From contig CAJJDP010000009.1 in assembly GCA_905182995.1 (NCBI GenBank), positions 621,150-685,149 on the forward strand: a stretch of DNA of 64,000 bases. The letters are read 5' to 3'. Under the pieces are notes generated by a model, which was not told the origin of the DNA, ran no database searches, and worked only from the letters and a program-made list of their open reading frames with translations. The translations under genes and the position numbers were made by a program. The first letter of the stretch is position 1. The number at the start of each line of letters is the position of its first letter. This document shows, piece by piece, positions 25,028 to 38,888 of the stretch. The DNA comes from Paramecium octaurelia (lineage: Eukaryota > Ciliophora > Oligohymenophorea > Peniculida > Parameciidae).

Positions 25028-26560
25028 TCATTTTTATATTTATTGATGTTGTTGCCTGATAATCTATAGTCGCTATTATGATTATGATGGACTAATGGAT
25101 GTATTGGTAACATTATTCAAAATTTATTGTTTCGAGTTAGATTAGATAAGTTTTGGTTATTGCAATATTTTAGAATTTGGAGATTTTTTTTGGACTACAA
25201 CTTCACATTTATCAGCAGATTATAAACAAATTTATTTCAATTTGTTTTTAATTTAAGTAGAAGAATTTGTATTACTATTTTGAGGTTGCTTTGAATTACT
25301 ATTATGTAATGTTGCTGTGGCTGTTTTATTAACGCTTTTTTCTATATTGACAGTTGAATTGCTCTTCATAAAGGCACTTTTAGCAAACTATTGATTTAAG
25401 AACTATTATTGGCTTTACTATTTTTTTAATGCATCAGATCTATTGCTCTAAAGGTTTTGTATAAGAGATTTTTATTTGTTAACTAGAGTCAAAATTTTGT
25501 TCAGGTCTAAATTTTATTTATATAATAAGTCTCTATATTAAGAGACTGGATATTGTTTATCATCTTGTAATTTTAGCATTAATTATCCTTTAAATGTAAT
25601 TTCCTCTTTTGGATTATAAAATTCCTTAAGATAAGGATGCTTTAAAGCATCTTGTACACATATTCTCTTGTTTGGATCATAGACTAAGAGTTTTTTGATG
25701 AGATCTAATTCATCATCATCACAATTCAAAATTACTTTCAAGTTAGACTTATAATTTCTAGGATATTTATCAAATAATTAATTCTAACCTCCTAAACTTT
25801 AAATTTCCTCTGCTGTTGGTATGCCTAGAACTTCAATTATCTTTTCCAATTGATTTATTGTAGAAATCCCTGAGAACAAAGCCTTCCCAAGTATCATTTC
25901 TCCAATCATGCAACCAATAGACCACATATCAACTCCAAACGAATATGATTTTGATCCTAATAAAATTTCAGGAGCTCTGAACCACCTCGTTGCCACATAA
26001 TCTGTTAATATATCTTATTCTAATGTGCAAACCATCCTGGCTAATCCAAAATCTGCTAATTTTATTTTGCATTCTGAGTCTAATAAAATGTTTGCAGGCT
26101 TTAAATCTCTAGATAGTTATAAAATAGAATTAATACCTGTGTATCATCCCTGAAGAATGAATATATTTCAGAGCTTTAAATAACTAATATATGATATATC
26201 TTCTGTGAAGAGGTTGTAAGATTTTGGCTCGAATGGCAACGTGAAGATCAGTTTCCATATATTCAAAAATCAAATAAATGTCATTTTGATTTTCTGCAGG
26301 AAATGTATCAATTAATTGAATTATATTAGGATGATTAAGTTGCTTTAAAAAGCTAACCTAGAATAAAAATTTATTTATACTTCTCTATACGTTCGTTAGG
26401 CATCAGTTGGATTACTAAAAGCATCAAACACTTTCTTTAAAGCAACTATACGCTGAGATTTTATATCTCTTGCCTTCCAAACTATTCCATATGCACCTTT
26501 TCCTATCTTATTCATTATTTCATATTTCTTTAAAATATTAGTATCAATTTTTTCACTCAT
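25028..26560 (-). CDS. ERK7/8 (MAPK15)-like MAP kinase
   Basis: About 493 aa after two introns (23 and 28 nt). The kinase domain fills residues 10-300 with all catalytic motifs: [52 protein letters not shown] and [13 protein letters not shown]. The region [20 protein letters not shown] is typical of MAPK15, whose relatives act at cilia and basal bodies and in autophagy. The activation loop reads TDY before VATRW instead of the family's usual TEY. A 170-residue C-terminal tail rich in Gln, Ser and Asn follows, as ERK7/8 enzymes have. It ends 50 nt from the end of the convergent giant coiled-coil gene. Confidence 0.9.
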
Positions 26561-27122
26561 AATTTAATAATTTTTATATTTTATTTTCTTTCAAATTATA
26601 ACAACTCATATCAAAAATTAGTTATAAAATATAAATATCAGAATCTCGTCTAACTTAAATTTTAGAATATTACAAATAAATGAACTATCATTGCGAATAA
26701 ATTTAAGGGAAATAATGAGACTTCAAATGAGTAACAATAAATTCTATTTTATAATATATTTTAATATAAAACTTAACAACCCGAATTTCATAAGAGTGCT
26801 AACTTTTGTGAATTTTACATTCTTTAATTTTTTGGTACACAAATATCAAAATTATAAACACCCTATATCACTGTTAACACGATAATTTAAATTTTTTTTG
26901 AATAAATCTCTAGAAAAAACCACCTTCAAAATAACTGATATTTTATAGAAGTTTGCAATGCAGTTTTACTTCAAATTCAAATTTCAATTAATATATTGAA
27001 GTTTAGGAGTTTATTATTTTTAGGATTTTTTCAATTTAGGAGTTATATCAAATTAAATGTAGAGTATTTTGTTAACAAATGAATAGATATATAACTCGAT
27101 ATAAAAATAATCAAGAAAGAAC
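26561..27122. other. intergenic, about 560 bp, no feature seen
   Basis: Promoter of the MAP kinase gene (right after its start on the minus strand) and 3' flank of the next minus-strand gene. Contains a few short chance frames but no coding signature, RNA gene or repeat that I can support. Confidence 0.5.
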
Positions 27123-27571
27123 TCATTTAGAGTGATTTTTAATGTATTGGTTCAGAATTTAAGTTCTTGTTTACTTTAGAAGAGACTCCATCTGAGTGAT
27201 GATTGTTTTTAGTCTTTAACATTGTTAAAGTTTCAAAAAATCACTGTTTGTGATACGAGGTTTTGATCTTTTGCCTTATGAAACATCTGTTTCAGAATCA
27301 GCCTTTTTTACTTTTTTTGATTTTCTGTTAATTAGTTTAGATTTTTTTTTTGGAGCTTCTTCAGCAAAATTAAATAAAAGGACAGGCTCCTCTTATAAAT
27401 ATCCATCAAAAGTTATTAGTTACTCTGGTTCGTGTTATATGCTTTGATCATAATCGAAGTACATTTATTATTATGATGATTCTGCTAATGGTTCTTCAAC
27501 TAATTCTAGGAATTATAAAAAGGAATACCTTATTAATATTAGTCTTCAAAATCTATCGAGTAGAAATTCAT
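27123..27571 (-). CDS. small basic protein, 141 aa, possibly nuclear
   Basis: One 23-nt intron near the 5' end joins a short first exon (MNFYSIDFEDQYQQ) to the main one. The N-terminal third is acidic (ELVEEPLAESS, HEPEQLITFDGYLQEEP), the middle is strongly basic with nuclear-localisation-like clusters (APKKKSKLINRKSKKVKK, GKRSKPR), and the C-terminal 45 residues look helical (RLKTIITQMESLLKQTRTQI). No known domain. A chromatin or RNA-associated role is only a guess from charge. Confidence 0.6.
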
Positions 27572-28719
27572 TGGTAATTATGAATTGTTTTTATTATTTA
27601 TTAGAAATTTTGTGATTTCAACTTAAAAGTGAATTGCGTTTATTGTGAAATATATATTTCAGTTTATTTATCTTGGTGGGATGAATGATATATAAAATTT
27701 ATAATAGTTCAAAAATCTAGAGGATAAGAGTCATTAATTATTAATAAACCAACAAGACTATACTATAAATATTAATAGATGACTTCAAAAATAAAATTTT
27801 ATTTTTTATATTTAAATATCTTTATTATAGTATTATATAATAGTTCAATTTTAAATCTTTCCATTAAACTAATAATAAGTCTTATTTTTTATGTATTAAA
27901 ACCCTTAATTGATAAGAATTCGATGAAATTATTATGTTGATTATATTAAATGGCGATAAAAATTTTAAATAGTTATATATTAAGGAACTATCTCTATGCA
28001 AATTCGAATTTAAGTGGGATTTTCGTCTTTTATATAGGATATATCAAATGTTATGCAGAGAATGAATTATAATTATAATTTATAGACATCTGCACTAATT
28101 TCACTTTTAAAAAGAAGGAACTATCATTATTTATATACAATTATACTTTATGAAATATGAGAGAACTTATTATAACTTGGTTTGTTATTAGGCATAAAGT
28201 TAATTATAGGTATCACCTAAAATATTATTCTAATTAATCATTTTCAAATCAATTGATATACATACTATAATTATAGTTTATAATAAAACTATTATACAAG
28301 TTTTAATTGATTTTATAGAAAGCATATTATATTTGTCAGAATTTTAAGGAACTAAATTTGAATAATTGAGGAATTTTTTTAGATTATTCATTTTTAGTAG
28401 CTATATTTAATTCTAATAATGATACAAAATTTATAAAAAAATGGTTTTATAATTGAATGAATTTCAGAGAATTAGAAATACATTTAAGGTATTTTTACCC
28501 AGCAACTATAAGTATAATACATTATACGTAGATTCTATTATTAATTGAAATGACAATCTTATAAAAATTCATTTCATTATTTATCTAAATTTCTCGTGGT
28601 TTATATTTAAATCCAGATGCTAAATATAGATGAATAGAATATTTAAGAATTGAATTTCTTTATTTATGAATTCATTTGTAAAATTTGATTAGTTTATATT
28701 CGAAATATGTAATTAAAAT
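27572..28719. other. long AT-rich gene-poor stretch, about 1.15 kb
   Basis: Unusually long for this compact genome. Both strands show only short frames. A plus-strand run around 28,320-28,520 gives fragments that look vaguely protein-like in shifting frames, as expected of a decayed gene, but no family is recognisable. No RNA gene, satellite or transposon end is evident. Confidence 0.5.
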
Positions 28720-28962
28720 TCATCTATCAAGTTGTGTTCTTTGTAATAAATTTGTAAAAGTAGGAATGTTTTTAAGTTTATCAGATTTTTTTTCATTTTT
28801 CTCTTTATAATTGTTAGTTTAAAAAATTTCTTATGAAAATTTATTCATGATAATTAGATATTCTTCAGTAATTGATTCCATTGATTCGTGCTAATGATTT
28901 TGAGAATTTAATTATTTCTGTGAATTATTGTATAGCGATTTATGATTTTATAAGTTTTCCAT
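28720..28962 (-). CDS. doubtful small ORF, 80 codons
   Basis: An intron-free ATG-to-TGA frame whose product is hydrophilic (starts MENLQNHKSLYNNSQKQ, later ESITEEYLIIMNKFSQEIF, ends LLQRTQLDR). Composition is plausible for a Paramecium protein. Its start is only 20 nt from that of the divergent small Tim gene, which leaves almost no promoter, and chance frames of this length are common. Low confidence. Confidence 0.3.
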
Positions 28963-28982
28963 TTTTTACACAATTAATTTTA

Positions 28983-29221
28983 ATGAGTTAAGAAAATAAA
29001 GAAGAAATAATTAATCATATTTTAAAAGCCACAACATTTTGCTCAAAGAAGTGTGAAACATTAAAAGTCGATTAATTTAAAGGAAAAGAGACAGAATGCT
29101 TAAGTATTATGATTCAATATTTAATTTAGTTTAATGTGGTTATGGTTTTGCAGCCTCAATTCATTATTAAGGATAATTCATGAAATATTTAATGGAGCAA
29201 ACTGAAGGCATGGAAGAATGA
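28983..29221 (+). CDS. small Tim chaperone (Tim8/9/10/13 family)
   Basis: Mitochondrial intermembrane-space chaperone that escorts hydrophobic precursors. 70 aa after a 26-nt intron at 29104-29129. The spliced product has the twin CX3C signature: FCSKKC, 14 residues, then ECLIQC. The family's two helices flank the cysteines. Without splicing the second CX3C would be lost, which supports the intron. Which of the four Tim types it is cannot be decided. Related carriers, such as the SLC25 protein at 2180-3180, are the classical cargo of this chaperone class. Confidence 0.85.
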
Positions 29222-29530
29222 ATATTATTTCTTAAAAAATTAATATAATTATCCTATAAACTTAAAAAAAATATATAACTTGAATTTAGATCTAAAAGTA
29301 TCTCAGAAAAGAATATTATACAATAGAAATTAAAAATTAGATAGCAAAAGAATAAGAATTATTTAAATAAATAAGGAGCTCAAATATATAGAAAGTAGGG
29401 ATTAAATTATTAATTGTATGTTAAGATTAGAATAGCTTTATAGAGGGTCTAAATAATCTAAATTTGAGAAGACATGAAATCTATAGTTTTATTATATAAT
29501 TAGATTAAAAGCTGTGAAATATGAGATAGA
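29222..29530. other. convergent gap with two chance-level open frames
   Basis: About 310 bp between the small Tim gene and a convergent kinase gene. Two overlapping plus-strand frames stay open (ending near 29477 and 29517) and read like coiled-coil peptides, but neither has an ATG after the Tim gene and both are within chance length for this code. Confidence 0.45.
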
Positions 29531-30758
29531 TCATCGGTCAGTTTTCGAGCTGGAAGGGAAAAAGTTTCTTGAATAATTTGGACTTGATTAAGTTTTTTGA
29601 TGAGATTTACTGTGTGCACTTTATTTGGGTGTTGGACTGAGATTAGATGCAGTTGATTGGTTGGAATTAAATTATTTTCTGTACCAAAGATTTACATCCA
29701 AAGTATCATCTTCAATCATGGATGTAATTAACTATAAAGCCTAATAACTGCTTAATCTTTCGAGAGGATTTTATTGAAGAAAAGTTCTGGCTAAATCAAA
29801 GAGTCTTCCTTATTCTTTAATGAAATATAAACAATTTCTGTTTTTTCTTAAAACTTCAGCCGATGTATCTGCATCGAAAAGACCTTTAGATGTCAACATT
29901 TTGTATAAAACACATCCTGCACTAAAAACATCAACTTTGTAATCGTAGGTTATTTTATGATCAAAATTTTGTAAAATTTCAGGAGCACAAAAACCTGATG
30001 TTCCACATTTAGGATGCTCTTAAAATTAATTACTAATAAAGCAAGATAATCCAAAGTCAATTATTTTCAACATTCCATTTTTAGTAATCATGAGATTTGC
30101 AGGTTTGATGTCTCTATGTATTATGCCCATGTGATGAATATAAGTGAGTCCTTCAAATAATTACTATTATAAAATTAATTAATACTTTTAACAATTTTAG
30201 AATAGTTGATTCTGAGAATTCTGATATTTCTGTGATTTGAGTTTTAAGATTCTTTCCTTCAACAAATTCAGTAACAATAGAGTATGTAAGATTTGTTAGA
30301 AAAACTTCCTAAATGGATAAGATATTAGGATGGTTCAGTGTCCTTAGTATGTTTATTTCATTTTCGATTAAATATAACATAGATTTATTAGTGTTAATTA
30401 ATGTTTTAATAGCAAGCAACTTGCCAGTTATGTAATTTTATTATAATGAAATCTATCATTTAAATAATAATATACTTAACCAAAGGTCCCTGAATCTAAA
30501 TGTCGTATCAGTTTATAATGTACTGTGAGAGATTTAAAAAAAATTAACTTTCCAAGTGCTTATTTTAATTCATTCATATTTTAGCAATCCCCATTAAACT
30601 CTTTCATTCTGTTCTAATAAGGGAATAGGAATCCAACTAATTATTGGTTTCTAACAACCCATTCAAATTGTGTGTCTAAATTCAAAGCTAAACTATATTT
30701 CGTTTTCACAAATTGGCTTTCCTATTTATGAATTAAAATTATAATTTACTTGACTCAT
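29531..30758 (-). CDS. Ser/Thr protein kinase, 384 aa
   Basis: Introns of 28, 23 and 22 nt. An N-terminal stretch of about 80 residues precedes a complete kinase domain: [10 protein letters not shown] for the glycine loop, LLAIKTL for the ATP lysine, [34 protein letters not shown] and [14 protein letters not shown]. The C-terminal 55 residues are Ser/Asn/Gln-rich. It is probably active. The general pattern is CAMK/NEK-like but no subfamily motif settles it; ciliates have greatly expanded such kinases. The first ATG lies before a 9-nt exon, and choosing it extends the open frame naturally. Confidence 0.85.
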
Positions 30759-31174
30759 CAGTATTTAATTCTTTGTTAATTTAAAATAATAGGTTTAATC
30801 GCGAAAAAAGTGTTTTCTAAAAACTTAAAAGAGTAGAATTTATTAATCTTTTTCTGTGCAATTAATTTACATTAATATTAATTAACATAAATTCACATCA
30901 CTACATTTGAATACATTATAATTGATCTATTAAGGAAGAAGAATATCATTAGAATGTTCTAAGTTTTCTTATTTAAATATCCTAATTCATAGAGAATTTC
31001 ATTGAAATTATAAATAAGAATAGTGAAATGTTCACCAGTATTCTAAAATTATTTTGATAATTTAAAAATTCTTTGAGATTCATTAATGACTATGCGAATA
31101 TTGTAATCTTTGATGATAATTTGTTATATTATATAAAATTAAAAATTATTTTACACAACATTTGAATAAATTTC
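30759..31174. other. intergenic, about 415 bp, no feature seen
   Basis: Lies between two minus-strand genes and contains the promoter of the kinase. A 44-codon minus-strand frame exists but is too short to support. Confidence 0.5.
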
Positions 31175-31870
31175 TCATTTGTTTCTTCTTCTTGATGCCT
31201 AGGCTTATTCTTAAGCTTATTAAACAGTTTCATTTAATTTTTGTGGATCAGCTTGGCCAGTTAGGAAGAAGACAATAAATCCGATAATAATGTACCATTT
31301 CTAAGGATAGAGGGGATTCTTACATATTATAATATTAGTCCAAAGATTCCCTGGGGTTTTTGTTGTTCTTCTTCTTCGGGAGTCTTTTCTTCAAATTGTG
31401 GTACTAATCCTGATGGGGCTACTTCCAATTCTTTGATGTTGACTTGAATGTAGGTTTCTGCATTTTTCCTTACGGGCTTTAATGCGTAATCAAATGACAA
31501 TAGATCATTATTGGATAAAACAAAAGTAATGATTTCTTAGTAATTGGATTTCTAATTAAAGAGAGATAATTATTTTCCATCAATATGCGCTATATATGAT
31601 TTTTCATCTTGTTAATTCTATAATTTCAATAGAGCATAATTATTCTAGATTTAGAGACTGGATATTTACTTCGTTAATTTTTTTGCGATCTACAATTTGT
31701 TGTTTATTTTAATTCAAGACAATCTGAGCATTCTAAAAATTGGATCTGGGTATTTTAATATCACCAATTCTTTCCCATGCCTAAGAATTTGAACTTTTTA
31801 TCAACAAAGCAAAATCAGTCGATTAAGAAAGTGTTGTAAGAGCGAGAGCCAATAATAATGTAAATTACAT
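31175..31870 (-). CDS. ER membrane protein complex subunit 10-like
   Basis: About 215 aa after introns of 25 and 23 nt. Signal peptide at residues 1-16 (FTLLLALALTTLS). A lumenal beta-rich region follows, including SYIAHIDGKQLSLFNQ and EIITFVLSNNDLLSFDY. An acidic stretch (KTPEEEEQQKPQ) comes next, then one membrane helix KWYIIIGFIVFFLTGQADP and a short basic tail ending SRRRNK. This order and the YW/W-Y-I-I helix start match EMC10, a subunit of the EMC insertase of the endoplasmic reticulum. Sequence conservation in this family is low, so the call rests on architecture and the helix region. Confidence 0.65.
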
Positions 31871-32011
31871 TTAATTATTCAATATTAAAAAAAAATAAAT
31901 AAAGTAAACAAATTATACAATTTGTTGTGACGTATTTGTATATAAATGTTCATTACGTAATTTAATATATGAAACTATAAAGCCGTCTTGCTCAACCCAT
32001 TATTTTTATTA
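31871..32011. promoter_or_regulatory. bidirectional promoter spacer, EMC10 / ML protein
   Basis: 141 bp between two divergent start codons, both of secreted or ER proteins. No named site is visible. Confidence 0.45.
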
Positions 32012-32433
32012 ATGAAGCTCCTTTTAGCAATCCTTCTTGTATCTACTGTGTTAGCAGCAATTCCAACAAAAGTGACAAATTGCATAGCCAATCCATCAAT
32101 TGTTTTTACAGAAGCAACATTTAGTGTTTAACCACAAAAAGGAGTTGATGAAACTATAACCCTTTATGGAACAGCTAATGCTCATGCTGAATTAACTAAC
32201 GTCCATTTGGTAGCAAAGTGGAATGATGTTGAAGTCATGACAGAAGATTTTCCTGAAGAGGAAATCTATGACAATGGTGACAAAGTCGTATATTCATAGA
32301 CCAAAAACTTCCCAACATTTACTCCATCAGTAAGATATTAAAGTAATTATAGGGAAAAATAACCACACAATTCTATTTCTAAAATGCTAAAGGAGCAAAC
32401 TTTGCATGCGCAGAAATAACATTTGTTTTGTGA
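32012..32433 (+). CDS. secreted ML-domain lipid-binding protein (NPC2-like)
   Basis: 132 aa with one 23-nt intron. The signal peptide is clear (KLLLAILLVSTVLA, cleavage likely after VLA). The mature part is all-beta in appearance and has the ML features: an early Cys (TNCIAN), FSVQPQKGVDETITLYG, LTNVHLVAKWNDVEV, and a late Cys in GANFACAEITFVL at the very end. ML proteins bind sterols or other lipids in lysosomes or outside the cell. No partner NPC1 gene is in the window. Confidence 0.75.
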
Positions 32434-32536
32434 ACATAAATTCACATATCATAATTTAAATTTAATCTATTTCTATAAGAATTCCTTTGATATTTGGTGA
32501 AGTCATATTAATAATTATGTGACATAAGTAGAAAAT

Positions 32537-33331
32537 TCAAAAATGAGGATCTTCTTTGATATTCCATTTTTAGGAAAAATTGAATGAACCTTATTGCTGA
32601 GTCCTGCTCACTTTACAATTGAGATCGGTATTCAAACTACTGAAGAGACTATACAACTAGTTCGCCTATTATTCATCTAGTTATTAAAGAAATGCCATTA
32701 ATTGATCTTCCTTGTCTCTATCTTCATCATTTATTATTGAATCTTGAGTATTCATTGAATAAATGGATGATCTTTTACGCTGATTTGCTTCACTTCCTAT
32801 TTACATGACCTCCTCATTTGCCGTTAAAGGATTGCTAAATTATTATTAACTGGCAGATGGAATTATAGTTGTTTAACGTTTTAATTTTTCAATTTATTCG
32901 TTTAATTCATATACTATGATTTCAAGTTGAATATTTCTTTTCAGACATTCATCTCTTTATTTAGTCATTTCTAATAATGCATCAACATAATGATCCGTTT
33001 GTTATTTTCTGTTTTGATCATATCTCTTTTTGGCCTCCGATAAAAAACAATCAATTTGCATGATAAACAATTAATCCTAACTTAACTCACTTATTCATAC
33101 TTTTTTCTATGTCTACTTCATTTCTCCTATTTATCTCAAGGCTTTATGATATCTTTATATAGTTTCATTGTTTTATTCTTTTAATTTCGCAATTTCTATT
33201 CTATAATATTCATGGTTCGCCAATAACTTTTGAATTACCTACTCTCATATAAGATATACTTCTTTTAATTATGATTCATTGCATTGTTCATTCAGACTGA
33301 TTTCTCCTAACTACTATTTTTTTTATTTCAT
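32537..33331 (-). CDS. coiled-coil protein, 249 aa
   Basis: Introns of 21 and 24 nt. Residues 15-160 are heptad-like (EVIQKLLANHEYYRIEIAKL, RDECLKRNIQLEIIVYELNE). The C-terminal 90 residues are Ser/Gln-rich with an acidic patch (INDEDRDKEDQLM). No domain recognised. Only about 100 bp separate it from the convergent ML gene and from the kinase gene upstream. Confidence 0.65.
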
Positions 33332-33437
33332 TACAAAAATTTAATATAATAAAATCACAATTATGTTTAAATTTAGATAGAATAAACTATTTGTGAACTT
33401 AGAAGTGGATACTATTTTTTATATTATTACAAATTCA

Positions 33438-34949
33438 TCATATAGAATCAATATATTATTAAAGTAACTTAAGTTATTCTTTTATAAATTGCCTGCATTC
33501 CTATATAGAAATCTCCTTTTTCTCATTGCATTTGGATATTAGATAATGTATAATTTTATTAGGCATGTCTTGAGGATTAATTAGGTTGACTTTTAATGCT
33601 TCATTAATCCATTTCGCATTAGTATTCATAGATTTCACGTCATCCTAATATTGGATATATTCTTGTCTCAGATTCCGATGATGTTTGATCACAATGCTTC
33701 TCAACTCTTAAACTAGCTTTTCTTTTTCTTAAAACAATTTAAATTAGTTCAGATAGCTAAGTGCTTCTATAATAATCTCATTTTATGAAAAATATGTATC
33801 TACTGAGAATGAATTTAATTCAAAGTTAGTTTATGATAAATAGGATTAGAATTCTTATTGATCAAAGATTCCATAGATTTGTAAGCATTTTTAACATGCA
33901 TTAGTTACTGAATTGTCATTAATACCTGGCATCCTATATCGAATAGGTTGATGATGCAAAGGACATTCTTCAACTTAAGAATCATTTGATTAAGTAGGTA
34001 ACTAGAAATTCTGTGTTTATTCACATAGAGGTGATTACTAAACTAGTTAAATATCTGCAAAGACGTATCTATCATTATTTGGGTTTTATGGTATTTCAAA
34101 ACTGCTTGGACTTTAGAGATAGTATTCAGCAATAGTTTAAATAATCCAATTGAGATCTTTTCTTAATTTAGGGTCCTTTTAGATGCAATTTAGTAACAGA
34201 CTTTTTATGACATTTTTTTTATGATCAAATATAGTAGCTTGAGCGTATTATTAATCCCTAATAAGATAATTGGTAGTCTTAATTTTAAAGAATACTTCTT
34301 CTTCAGACAAGCCATTGTAGAAGGGTGTTTTGTGAAGTAACTCGTCAATTATAAGTCCAAGTGCCCAAACATCAACAGATTTGTCATACTATTATTTATC
34401 GAGTATTTCTGGAGCCACGTAATAGGCAGTTCCAACTTTAGTGGTAGTCATTCTATCTAATTTAACGCTGCTTAGACCAAAATCAGTGATTTTATAGATT
34501 TCCATACCTTGCTCATCTATTGATCTAAGGATATTTTCTGGTTTGATATCTCTGTGAACTATGTTTTTACTATGTAAGAAGGCCAAGCCATGAGCTACTT
34601 GCAGAGCTATGTTAACAATCTATTCCTCTGTAAATGTTTTATTTGACATCATTTCATATAACGTACCGCCCGAACAGTATTCTTGAACTATAAATAAGGC
34701 TTCTGGTTAATCGAATATATCCAATAGTTGAACTACATTTTAGTGTCTATATTACGAAAGAGATGTCAGAATCATTTTCTCTTGTTGAGAAATGGCAAGA
34801 TTTCTATTGCTAATTTTAACAGCGACCTTTTATTTATTCGACTTTTTAACACCCAAATAAACTTAAGCAAAGGCACCTTATCCTAGTAATTGGTTTTTTG
34901 TTTCGTAGAAATCTTCATAACGATTCCTCGTCAATTATGGTTAGATCAT
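33438..34949 (-). CDS. Ser/Thr protein kinase with C-terminal extension, 503 aa
   Basis: Intron-free. The kinase domain spans about residues 10-265 with every catalytic motif: LLGQGAFAQVYLG, VAVKIS, NIVHRDIKPENILRS, ITDFGLSSV, GTAYYVAPEIL and VDVWALGLIIDELL. The hinge LFIVQEYCSGGTLYEMM and the loop resemble CDPK/ULK-type kinases. About 235 C-terminal residues contain EECPLHHQP, a CQKCL pair and a helical tail, with no EF-hands, so it is not a CDPK. The start chosen (MIQPQLTRN) is the ATG in frame with the glycine loop; an ATG slightly upstream is out of frame. Only 48 nt separate it from the Sec23 stop. Confidence 0.85.
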
Positions 34950-34997
34950 CTTTATAATAATTATTGAACAATTTCAATTATTTTACATGTGATATAT

Positions 34998-37335
<2,338 letters not shown>

Positions 37336-37509
37336 TGATTATTTTTTCAATTTTATTTTTATTGTATACACGTAACTCAGAATTATAAAGATGTTATTGT
37401 AAATATTATAAATAAAATATTGAAATATAAATGATAGATTTCATAGATTGTTTCAATTTTATATGATGTCAATCAATCACCTAGGCATTAAATAATTTAT
37501 TTATATTAT
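37336..37509. promoter_or_regulatory. bidirectional promoter spacer, Sec23 / tetraspanin
   Basis: 174 bp between divergent start codons; AT-rich, no specific element recognised. Confidence 0.45.
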
Positions 37510-38427
37510 ATGAATACTTTAATAAGGTTTGTAAAATCCTTAGTGAAATTTAGTGCCAACCTCATAGCAGGTGTTGGTTTAGTTATTGTATGCTGTGGAT
37601 TGTTTGTGCTATACAACAAAGTCGGAATAGATTATCAAGGTAATAATAAATTCCAAAATAAGAGCTCTATCACACAAATGCAGAATGGTTAAAAACACTG
37701 CAACAATATGTTTTTATTATTTTAGGTGTTCTGATATTTTTAACTGGTTGTGCTGGGGTATATGGATCAAGGAAAAACCCAAAATTTTAAAAGAGTTGCT
37801 TGATGTGTTATTAAATTGGGGCATTAACTTTTTTTGTACTCTGTACAGGCTTAGCTACCTTCACTTTGTTATATTCAGATGACGTCTTTGGTATAGGTAA
37901 TCATTTAAATATGCATACATATAGAATGTCAAGGAACTGCATAGTTCTAGAAGATTGATTCTCAAATCCATCAAGCAGAGTAACTCTTATGTTCCAACCC
38001 ATGTTAATGTTATATCACCTAAGAAACTTATGAAAATAACAAGGAAATCTTCAAAGGAAAAAACTATACAACTTAAGAGGATTCACAAGTAAAAATAACA
38101 TAAGTCTAAAAATGTCCATCATACTAAGCTGATTAATTCACCGCTGCTGTTTCAATTATGTAAGCGGCAGAAAGTTTATTACATTGCAGCGGGTGGTGCA
38201 ACCCTACAAAATATTATCTATTTAGTGATATCAATGATTTCGATTCATTCATAGGAACTAGTTGTTTCAAAGAAACAAAGGACTTTGTAGAATCAACAGG
38301 GAGGTTTATGGGTTTTGTGCTATTTGGATTGGGAATATTATTTGGTATGAATTTAATTATGGTCATCCTATTATGTTGTACAAAAGAAAAGGATAGAAGA
38401 AATGATCATCTCATATATGATTATTGA
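37510..38427 (+). CDS. tetraspanin-like membrane protein, 288 aa
   Basis: Introns of 23 and 28 nt. Four membrane helices in tetraspanin order: SANLIAGVGLVIVCCGLFVL, a short loop, YVFIILGVLIFLTGCAGVYG, GALTFFVLCTGLATFTLLY, a large Cys-containing extracellular loop of about 125 residues, and GFVLFGLGILFGMNLIMVIL followed by a juxtamembrane LLCC. The small polar turn GSRKNP after helix 2 is typical. The canonical CCG of the large loop is replaced by HCSGWCN, a looser match. Tetraspanins organise membrane microdomains; the partner is unknown. Confidence 0.8.
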
Positions 38428-38888
38428 GTAACATCTTGAAAATGAGTTAAATGTTCATAACTTCAATTATTATTTTTAATAATAGTTATTTATTCACATC
38501 ATATTCATTTTATTATATAATTAGAACTTCTTATTGAATAACCCTAATATTTAATTAATATCAATTGTATAAATAATAATTTTCAAAATTTAGTAAGAAT
38601 TAATACAGATGATTTATATCTATATAAAAACACGATTAACATCAATCACTCTAATTATCTAACTATATATATAAGTTATAATAATTTTACATCTTAGCTT
38701 GGTGATCTTAATTTGTAAATTACTTTTTGATTCCTTATTATAATTTATAAATCAATTGATCTCCTTTAGTATTCTATTAGTCTTATTAATAACAATATGC
38801 ACTAATGTAATTTTGATCTTGCAAATTGATTTCAAGGTTAGTTAATCATGATAATAAATTGTTATTGTTTTCTTATAATATTAAATAC
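38428..38888. other. convergent intergenic region, about 460 bp
   Basis: Between the 3' ends of the tetraspanin and the ubiquitin-like coiled-coil gene. AT-rich, no gene or RNA recognised. Confidence 0.5.

Noticed and set aside
26691-26885. Plus-strand 64-codon frame upstream of the MAP kinase
   Set aside because: Composition is translated AT-rich spacer; length is at chance level for a one-stop code.
27250-27447. Plus-strand Phe/Ser-rich frame
   Set aside because: Antisense of the lysine-rich gene at 27123-27571, which has a better start, intron and composition.
29222-29520. Two open plus-strand frames after the small Tim gene
   Set aside because: No ATG, mutually overlapping, and within chance length when only TGA stops translation.
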